Origin: Candidatus Saganbacteria bacterium
GTDB lineage: Bacteria > Margulisbacteria > WOR-1 > XYC2-FULL-46-14 > WPAF01
DNA length: 64,000 bases
Assembly: GCA_016223205.1 (NCBI GenBank)
Contig: JACRPM010000006.1
Coordinates: 1-64,000, forward strand
Direction: 5' to 3'
Below, piece by piece: positions 17,169-24,197 of the stretch; position 1 is the first letter of the stretch; each line of letters begins with the position of its first letter. The translations under genes and the position numbers were made by a program. The notes under the pieces were generated by a model that saw only the letters and a list, made by a program, of their open reading frames with translations, had not been told where the DNA came from and did not search any database.

Positions 17169-19837
17169 TATTGATTTACCAGCCAGAGATTCCAGATGGA
17201 TAGCGGCCGGTAATAAGTACCGCAGCGAAAACCGACCATAGAATCTGAACTCCCATCCCCCGAATCGAGAGTGATGGCTTCCGGAGTTCTAAAGGCCAGT
17301 CCGTAATTGTAAGTGGCATTGTAAGTGCCGTAGGCAGTTCTCCATCCTTCTTCTTTCAATCCCAGAGAGATCATGGTTGCGGCGGCGGCGTAGCTGGTAC
17401 CGATCCACATTTCCCTTTCCTGCTCGCCTTCGATGACCTCTCCATCCCGGGTCCCGGTCACCATTCCCATATAGCCGTTCCCGAAGCCCAAAACATTATC
17501 CTCATAGACCGTGCGCAGGGCCGAAAGGGCCTGATCTTCAGGTATGGGGGCAGGAAGATTGGAAATCTCGGTATATAAAAGTCCCAGATAATCGCCGAAT
17601 ACGTCCGGATTGCCGTCATGAATGTCGTAATATTCCCCATTCCATAATCTTTGGTTGAAGCTGGCCTGGGCGGTATCATAAACATACTGCAATCTATCGG
17701 CGGTTTGCAGATCACCTTGCATTTCGGCCATTTCACGGGTGGCGGAAACCGCCGCCAGGAAGCGAAGGCCTTCGTATAGGGTCATGCCGGCCACTTTCCA
17801 ATTATCGTAGGTCCAGTCCGAGACGTTGCCACGGTGGTCGGGTATAAAATCCCCATCCCGGTCCATCTGTTCCAAATAACTAAAATTCGCTAAAACCGCC
17901 GGGTAAGAATCGGAAATCAAACCCGAATTAAGTTCTCCGCTTAAGACATAATCCCGATAGATCCTTAAGGCCAGCCCGGTTTGCAATCCCGGCCAGATAT
18001 TAGGATTCTGCCAATTATAGGTGTTTAATGAATAAAGCGGGTCTTCATTAAAAGCGCCGATATCGTGGGGAACGGCATATAAGCTTTTTCTTTCGGCGAA
18101 ATAGACATCTCTCACCTCTTCAGGAATGGGGGAGGTCCATTGGTAAATATTATATAATCTTTCGTTAGGGTCTTGTATGAATACCGTTTCGGCCAGATGT
18201 TCTACCATGCGCTGCTCAATTTCCGGCCATAATATTGCGGTAGCGGGAGAATAGGATGCGACATCGGTGGTTTCGCTGTGCACATAATCCCTTTCGCTTT
18301 CGGGCACGGCAAATAGGCCGGATTCGGCGTCCCATACCAGGGAAGCCGCACTTAAGTAATAGAGTTCATTAAGCATGGCGCCTCGCGCCCAACTGGGTAT
18401 ATTCTGATTGTTTAAAACCGGTTCCTGCCAGGCGGCTATTTGCCGATCCCATTCCTCATGGTTTTGCAGCGCTTCACGTGCGATATCAAAAGAATGTCCG
18501 CCATCATTTCCAAAATAACGGGTGTAATACCGATCATAAACGATGTCTTCGCCGTATTCGGTCTGCGGAAAGTCCCAAGAAAGAACGATCGGAAATTCTT
18601 TTCTCTCTCCAGGAGCCAGACGGACCGTAACCGCGATAGCAGCGCCGATATTTTGCCCTTCTTGAGCGACAGTGTGATCATCCGTGTTGGGAAGCCTTCC
18701 GGTCAGCGAAAAGGGAGTCCAAGCTTGGGAGCCGTCCCCATCCGTATTGAAATTTGTGAAATAAGATATTTCGACCCCCGGTTGACGCTGGGTGGCCAGG
18801 CAAAATTCTCCATTGGTTGAGATATTATCCGGACGGTTACCGGTCAAGATGACGGCTTCCATATCTCCTTCCATGCGGTGGTAATTGAAATTGCCGGCGC
18901 TTTCCATGTTCCAGCCGGTCTGATACACTTTGGCTTGCTCGCCTCCAACCACGCGGATGCCCGGCATTTCGGTTTGCTCCACTACCTCTTGAGGGATCCA
19001 GCCAGTCATGTTCTGCCAGGTCAACATCACCGAAAAGACCACTTCTTTGTCGGTGGGATTTTCCGCTACCCATTCGAAAACCGAGACCGGTAGAGAGGTT
19101 TCGCGATAATTGCCGGCGATGATGGGGGAGAATTGCTCCACCGCAAAACGGGCGGGCATTTCAGGATGATCGTATTCGTACCAGGCGCGAGGGTACAGGG
19201 CATGGTAAGTCCCGGCATTGTCGGGATAATCGAAATTCCAGGAAGCCAACCGGTCGCCTTCGGGATGTCCGGCCCACAGAGTTTGGGCGTAAGAGACCCC
19301 TTCTTCGGGGATGCCTTGATAAACATGGAACTGGCAGGCGGCGGTATCATTATCATTGTAGACATGACGTCCAGGGACGATATCGACTACCGGGAAATTG
19401 CCGTTGTAAGTTCTTTCAATCCCGCCGGCAGATCCGAATCCTCCCAAGGGAAGGCCCTGGATGGGGCCGTCGTCGGTCATGGGCATATAGCCGATGCGGG
19501 TATGGGCGGTCTCGCTCCACGAATAATCGTCTCCAATGCTTCGGTCATAGGCTTCACCGGGTATGTAATAAAGCGGTTCATTTGGAACTCCCAGACGATT
19601 TGCGATCTCTTCATCGCTAAGATAAGTCAATCCAACCAACCGTTGTTCATCAATTACTTCACCATCGGGAGCCACGATACCTTTTTCCACCAGCTGTTCC
19701 CGGTGTTCGGCAATTACCCTTTCTTGGTTGGCCTGGATAGTTTCATCGGAACAGATTTCCGTCGGTTCGTTTCCTGCATGGGAATAATAATAGTTATTGT
19801 TGCTGGAATAATACGAAACCGGCGCAAATTCAGCCAT
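17168..19837 (-). CDS. GH116-family glycosidase (GBA2-like)
   Basis: The family comprises retaining beta-glucosidase, xylosidase and glucosylceramidase-like enzymes. Evidence: the N-terminal GLPLGGFGSAGGIERTYNG loop, beta-sandwich domain, nucleophile region LNELYYLS (Glu491) as in other GH116 enzymes, acid/base Asp678 in DWTYDNWKVAG, and the terminal FRCGTYYRPLSIWNLW matching the conserved YRPL.IW end. It is 889 residues. There is no Sec signal; the N-terminus is Tyr/Ser/Asn rich (SYYSSNNNYYYSH), similar in composition to the start of the propeller protein at 27881. Ribosome binding site AAGGAA. It sits 11 bases after a lipoprotein gene and overlaps the next gene. Whether it stays cytoplasmic or uses an unusual export signal is open. 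Confidence 0.85.
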   Translation of the reverse strand: MAEFAPVSYYSSNNNYYYSHAGNEPTEICSDETIQANQERVIAEHREQLVEKGIVAPDGEVIDEQRLVGLTYLSDEEIANRLGVPNEPLYYIPGEAYDRSIGDDYSWSETAHTRIGYMPMTDDGPIQGLPLGGFGSAGGIERTYNGNFPVVDIVPGRHVYNDNDTAACQFHVYQGIPEEGVSYAQTLWAGHPEGDRLASWNFDYPDNAGTYHALYPRAWYEYDHPEMPARFAVEQFSPIIAGNYRETSLPVSVFEWVAENPTDKEVVFSVMLTWQNMTGWIPQEVVEQTEMPGIRVVGGEQAKVYQTGWNMESAGNFNYHRMEGDMEAVILTGNRPDNISTNGEFCLATQRQPGVEISYFTNFNTDGDGSQAWTPFSLTGRLPNTDDHTVAQEGQNIGAAIAVTVRLAPGERKEFPIVLSWDFPQTEYGEDIVYDRYYTRYFGNDGGHSFDIAREALQNHEEWDRQIAAWQEPVLNNQNIPSWARGAMLNELYYLSAASLVWDAESGLFAVPESERDYVHSETTDVASYSPATAILWPEIEQRMVEHLAETVFIQDPNERLYNIYQWTSPIPEEVRDVYFAERKSLYAVPHDIGAFNEDPLYSLNTYNWQNPNIWPGLQTGLALRIYRDYVLSGELNSGLISDSYPAVLANFSYLEQMDRDGDFIPDHRGNVSDWTYDNWKVAGMTLYEGLRFLAAVSATREMAEMQGDLQTADRLQYVYDTAQASFNQRLWNGEYYDIHDGNPDVFGDYLGLLYTEISNLPAPIPEDQALSALRTVYEDNVLGFGNGYMGMVTGTRDGEVIEGEQEREMWIGTSYAAAATMISLGLKEEGWRTAYGTYNATYNYGLAFRTPEAITLDSGDGSSDSMVGFRCGTYYRPLSIWNLWLVNQ

Positions 19838-19848
19838 GATCTTGTTCC

Positions 19849-20499
19849 TTATCCCTCACTAGTGGGGCTCAATCTTAAATTACGAAGGGTCAAATCTATG
19901 TTCGTACCGGCAAAAGTTGTAATAAATAATGAGCGTACTTCGTTTATGCGCAAGCCGACTAGATCAAAGACCAAAGCACCGCTTCCCGCTTCCATAAATC
20001 CATCGACATTATGGGTCCGATTGATTGGTGCAACTCGTGTACCGTTCAGATCAAGGGCAAACATATAGTTGCCCCCCCAACTCCCGCCCCAAGAGCCGGT
20101 CCCATCCTCAATGTCAATCCATAAATATGGATGAGTCGTCGGTACGTCAACGATCATATCCCAACCATAGCCCTGCGAATCATTTTCCAGGGTTCCTCGA
20201 ATGCGGACGCCGTCGGATAAAACCTCTAAGTTTATCCCGGGCTTATGCCAGTCGGTCGAGGGCAACCCTAAAGGGATGGGGATACTTCTGCTGCCGGTTT
20301 CTTCGGTTGCATCTGCCTCAACTCTATCGGTAGAGTCAAGACAGCTGGAAAGCCCCAATCCGGAAAATAATAATGCTAAGCTTGAAACCGTTCTTCTTTT
20401 CTCGGGATCAAAAGTAATCCTGGGACTGTATTCTCTAGCGGGACCAGCTAAATATCGAGTCACTTTCTTTGCGGTACTTATAATCCTATCAATAACCAT
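19849..20499 (-). CDS. Small secreted lipoprotein, beta-sandwich
   Basis: 216 residues. A 37-residue basic N-terminal region precedes a hydrophobic stretch and lipobox GLGLSSC (Cys53). The mature part is beta-rich with a GSWGGSWGGNY loop and an ending, NIDLTLRNLRL, like the final strand of the CBM-like domains in this window (compare SIDLSIDNIKF in the alpha-toroid lipoprotein). Probably a carbohydrate-binding or accessory lipoprotein. First gene of the minus-strand operon running to 13651, with its own sigma28-like promoter and a GGGGGG ribosome binding site. The family is not recognised. Confidence 0.6.
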   Translation of the reverse strand: MVIDRIISTAKKVTRYLAGPAREYSPRITFDPEKRRTVSSLALLFSGLGLSSCLDSTDRVEADATEETGSRSIPIPLGLPSTDWHKPGINLEVLSDGVRIRGTLENDSQGYGWDMIVDVPTTHPYLWIDIEDGTGSWGGSWGGNYMFALDLNGTRVAPINRTHNVDGFMEAGSGALVFDLVGLRINEVRSLFITTFAGTNIDLTLRNLRLSPTSEG

Positions 20500-20517
20500 A
20501 TCATTACCCCCCTATAT

Positions 20518-20548
20518 CTATATTCGATACCTAATCAGGAAAATTTCA
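20518..20548 (-). promoter_or_regulatory. Sigma28-like promoter of the GH116/lipoprotein operon
   Basis: The minus strand shows TGAAATTT (from 20548), 16 bases after TGAAA, then TCGAATATAGATATAG. Spacing agrees; the -10 has one transposed pair relative to GATA. It drives the 20499-13651 operon. Confidence 0.55.
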
Positions 20549-20589
20549 CTTTATTTACGGCCGCCAGCGGGCTTTGGCGCCGAGCCGGA

Positions 20590-21186
20590 TCAGACAGATC
20601 GCGCTAAAAGATTGCGGACGTTTTTAGGGTATTTTTGGGCGGCCATTTTTAATCTTTTCTTGTTTAATCGGCTTAAATTAAACTCATCCAGGGAAGGAAT
20701 ATATTTATCTTTTTTCAATTTAATATATAAATAATCCAGCAGGGCCTTCTCGGCGGTTGCCCGGAGAATCCCCCTGTCATTTTCGAAACCATTGAATAAG
20801 CGGGGCTGGAGGTGATGGAAAACTATTTCTCCCAGCGGCGTTTTTAAATTCTTAAGCTTCCGCGTGGTCGCGCAGGTAAGCATAAGCGGCGCCTGGGAAA
20901 CGATACCCCGGTCTTCGAGCGCGCTCTCAAAAGAAATATAACAGGGCTTGCCGTAAAACATGGCCACTTCTTCGAGTGAGGGGAGGGAAAATTTGTTGGC
21001 GTAAGTGTTTTTGTAAATCTTGACCAGGTAGCTGCGCCCGACCAAGCGCTGAACGGCTTTTGCCGCCGCTTCCCGATTCAATCTGCTGGCTCTCTGTAAG
21101 GTCTGGGGGGAGAGAATATTTTGTTTTTCCTTACCCAGCTTCTGGAGAAGCTCCAACCAGGAGGATAAAGTAAAATATTTCTTCAC
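20590..21186 (-). CDS. AbiEi-like antitoxin / winged-helix regulator
   Basis: 198 residues with an N-terminal winged-helix-like region (SRLNREAAAKAVQRLVGRSYLVKIYKNTY), followed by an AbiEi-type domain (YISFESALEDRGIVSQAP, ATAEKALLDYLYIK). AbiEi antitoxins neutralise the nucleotidyltransferase toxin and repress their own operon. It overlaps the preceding toxin gene by 4 bases (ATGA). The gene order toxin-antitoxin is the reverse of the classical abiEi-abiEii. Defence against phage or stabilisation of the locus is the likely role. Confidence 0.75.
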   Translation of the reverse strand: MKKYFTLSSWLELLQKLGKEKQNILSPQTLQRASRLNREAAAKAVQRLVGRSYLVKIYKNTYANKFSLPSLEEVAMFYGKPCYISFESALEDRGIVSQAPLMLTCATTRKLKNLKTPLGEIVFHHLQPRLFNGFENDRGILRATAEKALLDYLYIKLKKDKYIPSLDEFNLSRLNKKRLKMAAQKYPKNVRNLLARSV

Positions 21187-21983
21187 AACGCCTTCATTCC
21201 TTCTTCAATCAAGGTTTGGGCCTCTTTCAGCATGCCGGCATAACCGTCGGTCTCAAATTGCCGACGGTAGCGAAGAGGCAAGAATCTTTCCATTTCATTA
21301 TTAAGATTTTCCGCCGAAGCGAGCTTCAGGCCGCGGGCCAGATTTGCGGGGGATATGGAATAGTCCTTAAATTTTTTCTTTAAAAGGTCGGCGTCAAGAT
21401 TGATTCCTTTTTGCTTTAACAGCCAGAGATCGAAATAGTCCCGTCCTTTGCAAAACGGGCGGCCGGCAATGGCGCCCAACTTATCAGCCAGAATTTCTTC
21501 CAGCCTTTCTGCGCGTACTAAGGTGAGCGGCAGTCCCGGAAGTTCTTTTTGCGGCCGCAGGGGCGCGACATTTAAAGTATAGGCCGGGTAGCGGCCAAAC
21601 TCCACGCTTACGAAGAACGAATCGCGATAATTTTCTTTCTCATTGTGAATTCGGTAGCGAAAAAAAGTCGGGGACTCCTTTTGTTTTTTGACGATAAATT
21701 CCCCGCCAAAGAGCGGCTCCAGCCGGGCGAGCGCCTTGGTTAAGCCATCGATGATTCGATCAATTTGGTTATCGTCGGCGGTGGTCACAAAATCGAGGTC
21801 CTCGGAGTAGCGCACCCCATCGTAGACCAGCCGCAGACAGGTGCCGCCCTGAAAAGTAAGCTGGGTGGATTCGGGCAGAGCGAACAGCTCGCTCAAAATA
21901 TAAATTTGCAGGGCCTCTTTTTCAATAATCTTCAAGGGGAGCCCTTCCTCATGAGACCTGGCAATTAAATCGTCTTTAAGCAT
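21183..21983 (-). CDS. AbiEii-like nucleotidyltransferase toxin
   Basis: The minimal nucleotidyltransferase signature is present: GGTCLR at 46-51 and DLDF at 62-65 (metal-binding Asp pair), with the C-terminal DKLGAIAGRPFCKGRDYFDLWLL typical of AbiEii/AbiGii proteins. In the family the toxin adds nucleotides to tRNA acceptor ends or other targets, blocking translation. It is 266 residues from ATG 21983, chosen because GGGAGAT precedes it; the upstream TTG at 22001 would overlap a candidate operator. It is cut off from its neighbours by lack of the sigma28-like promoter, consistent with an acquired module. Confidence 0.85.
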   Translation of the reverse strand: MLKDDLIARSHEEGLPLKIIEKEALQIYILSELFALPESTQLTFQGGTCLRLVYDGVRYSEDLDFVTTADDNQIDRIIDGLTKALARLEPLFGGEFIVKKQKESPTFFRYRIHNEKENYRDSFFVSVEFGRYPAYTLNVAPLRPQKELPGLPLTLVRAERLEEILADKLGAIAGRPFCKGRDYFDLWLLKQKGINLDADLLKKKFKDYSISPANLARGLKLASAENLNNEMERFLPLRYRRQFETDGYAGMLKEAQTLIEEGMKAL

Positions 21984-22001
21984 AACGTATCTCCCAAACA
22001 A

Positions 22002-22013
22002 GACAATATCGTC
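22002..22013 (-). promoter_or_regulatory. Candidate operator dyad upstream of the toxin-antitoxin operon
   Basis: GACAATATCGTC is a near-palindrome (GAC-N-ATAT-N-GTC) 19 bases before the toxin start codon. AbiEi proteins repress their own operons through inverted repeats, so this is a plausible site. No second copy was noticed. Confidence 0.3.
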
Positions 22014-22079
22014 CTATTTGGTAGATGTATATTAGCGGAACAGATCAGGAATGTCAAGTTCAATAGGGGTGATTTAAGA

Positions 22080-22988
22080 TCACGGCCACCATCTGGCTTC
22101 GGTGCCGAATTTGGTCTTTAAAATAAGACCCCCCACCACATCCCGCACATCGTCCAGCGTTCTGGTATTTAAATAAAGCATGATCTCCGAGAAAGCGCTG
22201 TCCGAGTGGACGAACCCGGTCCAGAAGAACAATCCCGGTCCGGGATATTCTTCGATCATGGCCTCATGGGTAGGGATGGGGACAAAGAGCTGGACATTCC
22301 AGCCCCACCAGGGATCGGGGCGGATGGTGCCGTCGAGTTTGCCCAAGATCGTAACCGCCTGATCGGCCCCGGCGCCGTTGGCGTATTCGATCCCAATTCG
22401 AACATTCAAGCGATCGTTTTCCAGTATGGGGAAACGGGCATAAAGCTGTTCGGACACCCGCGTTTCGTCACCGAAAGTTTGGACCAGGCCTCTCATGATG
22501 AACTTTTCCGCCAACTCCGCGTAAGTAAATTCGATAGCGGAATCCCGGTGCGTTCCATCGGCCGTTTCCCGGTCAGCTATCTGCAAGCGGCCGTAGAGCG
22601 AACCCCCGCTGGGTTGGAACCACCTGAATTGCAATCCTCCGCCGTAAGTGGTCGCGTATCTTTCCGGATAATAGAACTGCGAGGGGTCCGCGGGCGGGGC
22701 GGAATTGTTGACCTGAAAATATCTAAGCAGGAGCTGAAAATTGGGTTCCAAGACCGGCAGATATCCGCCTTCCATAATATTTTCTCCATAGCACTGGGTG
22801 GAGGCCAGGTATACCAGTGAATAATCTCTGCCCTCTTCCGCGGGAGTTATTTCTGCCGGCTGCAGAGGCCCTAAAATAGGGAGAGAATAATTCCCAGCGA
22901 CTGGTGTTAAGGCCTGGTCTTCCTCCGTCCCAAGCTCCAGTTGCAGCGGAGGAAGGTTGAAGCCGTATTTGATAGGGTTGATGTCCAT
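22080..22988 (-). CDS. Unrecognised beta-rich, barrel-like protein
   Basis: 302 residues with alternating polar and aromatic strands (LQLLLRYFQV-like, GGGLQFRWFQP, GSLYGRLQIADR, NVRIGIEYANG, GWNVQLFVPIP, GLFFWTGFVHS), as in small outer-membrane or lipocalin-like barrels. Yet it has no Sec signal: it begins MDINPIKYGFNLPPLQLEL. The first residues resemble those of other regulon proteins (MTRIDPIGR, MIRANPIGR). It is monocistronic with a perfect sigma28-like promoter and the ATG lies 11 bases after the -10 start, implying a leaderless mRNA. Family and function unknown. Confidence 0.6.
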   Translation of the reverse strand: MDINPIKYGFNLPPLQLELGTEEDQALTPVAGNYSLPILGPLQPAEITPAEEGRDYSLVYLASTQCYGENIMEGGYLPVLEPNFQLLLRYFQVNNSAPPADPSQFYYPERYATTYGGGLQFRWFQPSGGSLYGRLQIADRETADGTHRDSAIEFTYAELAEKFIMRGLVQTFGDETRVSEQLYARFPILENDRLNVRIGIEYANGAGADQAVTILGKLDGTIRPDPWWGWNVQLFVPIPTHEAMIEEYPGPGLFFWTGFVHSDSAFSEIMLYLNTRTLDDVRDVVGGLILKTKFGTEARWWP

Positions 22989-22991
22989 GCC

Positions 22992-23022
22992 AAGTTATCG
23001 GATGGTTATTTTGAGAATTTCA
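22992..23022 (-). promoter_or_regulatory. Sigma28-like promoter of the barrel-like gene
   Basis: The minus strand shows TGAAATT (from 23022), 16 bases after TGAAA, then CCGATAACTT. The -10 agrees fully with the FliA consensus CCGATAA. The -35 abuts a 30-base perfect palindrome. Confidence 0.75.
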
Positions 23023-23051
23023 TTTAACGGAGAATTAATTCTCCGTTAAAT
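23022..23051. promoter_or_regulatory. 30-base perfect palindrome between divergent promoters
   Basis: The sequence from ATTTAACGGAGAATT to its exact reverse complement spans 23022-23051 with no spacer. It touches the -35 of the leftward promoter and ends 11 bases before the -35 of the rightward permease promoter. It could be an operator controlling both genes or a cruciform/terminator; there is no U tract after the stem beyond AAATAATT. Confidence 0.55.
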
Positions 23052-23062
23052 AATTGCGGCTC

Positions 23063-23091
23063 TTGCTTTTGCCCCCAAAAAATCATAAAAT
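23063..23091 (+). promoter_or_regulatory. Sigma70-type promoter of the permease operon
   Basis: TTGCTT (23063-23068), 17-base spacer, TAAAAT (23086-23091). ATG 23100 is 9 bases after the -10, with no ribosome binding site, so a nearly leaderless transcript is expected. Confidence 0.6.
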
Positions 23092-23099
23092 GATGATCG

Positions 23100-24038
23100 A
23101 TGTTCAAAAAATGGTGGAAACGGGCAGTCAAATACCGGGTTGCCTACCTTTTCATCCTGCCGACGATTATCGGCATGCTCATTTTGCACGTCACTCCCAT
23201 CTTCCAGGGAATCTATATGTCTTTCCTGGATCTCTCGCAGTTCACCCTCAACCAGTACCTGGCCGCGCCCTTTGTTTGGTTCCAAAATTATTACGATGTC
23301 CTGATCAATCCTAACAGCCCGGTGCGCATCGGTCTCTTCGAGGCAGCGCGCAATACCGCCATCTACACCATCGTGGTCACCTTTGGCACCTTGTGGATCG
23401 GGCTTCTGGCGGCCTTAATGGTCAACCGCGAATTCAAAGGCAAGGGGCTGGTCCGCACCCTTTTCCTTTTCCCCTGGGTGGTGCCCACCTACGTCACCGG
23501 TATACTGTGGGGCTTTATGTGGCAAAAGGAAGTTGGCATAATCAATATTTTATTGAAAGATGTTTTCCATATCGTGGCGGAAAAACCCTTCTGGCTGATC
23601 GGTCCCAACACTCTCTGGGCCATCATCATTCCCACCATCTGGCGCTACTGGCCATTTTCCATGCTCCTGCTTCTGGCCGGCCTCCAACAGATACCCGAAG
23701 AGCTTTATGAGGCGGCCGATATCGACGGCGCTTCCCCCTGGAGAAAGTTCTGGATGATCACCTGGCCTTTGCTTAAGCCGGTGTGGGCCATTCTCATTCT
23801 CTTCGGCCTTATATATAATGTATACGCTTTCAACATCGTTATCATGATGTTCGGCTTCGGCGCCGGGTTCCCGGGAGAGTGGGGGGACCTCTTGATGACC
23901 AACATCTTCCGTAATTCCTTTATGCAGTGGAACTTCGGGGTGGGCACGGCCATCTCGGTATTGCTTATGATCACCATGATCATCATCGTAAATGTCTGGT
24001 TCATCTATTACCGAAAAGCCGAGGAATCAACTAAGTGA
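23100..24038 (+). CDS. ABC sugar transporter permease, MalF/UgpA type
   Basis: 312 residues with six predicted membrane segments and the permease EAA loop (EAADIDGASPWRKFWMITWPLLKP) that docks the ATPase. The ending IYYRKAEESTK and LFPWVVPTYVTGILWGFMWQ segments match MalF-type permeases for oligosaccharide import. Neither the ATPase nor a solute-binding protein is encoded here, so they must be elsewhere or shared (MsmX-like ATPases are often shared). It sits directly downstream of a divergent palindrome and in the neighbourhood of a LacI regulator and glycosidases. The substrate is not known. Confidence 0.9.
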   Translation: MFKKWWKRAVKYRVAYLFILPTIIGMLILHVTPIFQGIYMSFLDLSQFTLNQYLAAPFVWFQNYYDVLINPNSPVRIGLFEAARNTAIYTIVVTFGTLWIGLLAALMVNREFKGKGLVRTLFLFPWVVPTYVTGILWGFMWQKEVGIINILLKDVFHIVAEKPFWLIGPNTLWAIIIPTIWRYWPFSMLLLLAGLQQIPEELYEAADIDGASPWRKFWMITWPLLKPVWAILILFGLIYNVYAFNIVIMMFGFGAGFPGEWGDLLMTNIFRNSFMQWNFGVGTAISVLLMITMIIIVNVWFIYYRKAEESTK

Positions 24039-24041
24039 GCG

Positions 24042-24195
24042 CCTCACCCCTTCGCTTCGCTCTTCCCCTCTCCATCAGAGATGGAGAGGGGTTATCAATA
24101 ATAGAACAGCCGACAGCTTTGAAATCACGACCGTATATAAGTAGAGCCCCTCTCCACAAAGTGGAGAGGGGAAAGCCCGAAGGGCAGGGGTGAGG
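24042..24195. repeat. REP-like palindromic intergenic element
   Basis: Outer inverted repeat CCTCACCCC (24042-24050) and GGGGTGAGG (24187-24195) flank two hairpins, CCCCTCTCCAT/ATGGAGAGGGG (24065-24091) and CCCCTCTCCAC/GTGGAGAGGGG (24147-24171). The same type recurs at 26002-26127. It fills most of the gap between the two permease genes; its last bases supply GGTGAGGT as ribosome binding site for the next gene. Confidence 0.75.
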
Positions 24196-24197
24196 TA

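Noticed and set aside
24042-24195. CRISPR-like array from the repeated CCCCTCTCC hairpins
   Set aside because: Only two hairpin units with different loops, no regular spacers and no cas genes; it is a REP-like palindrome.
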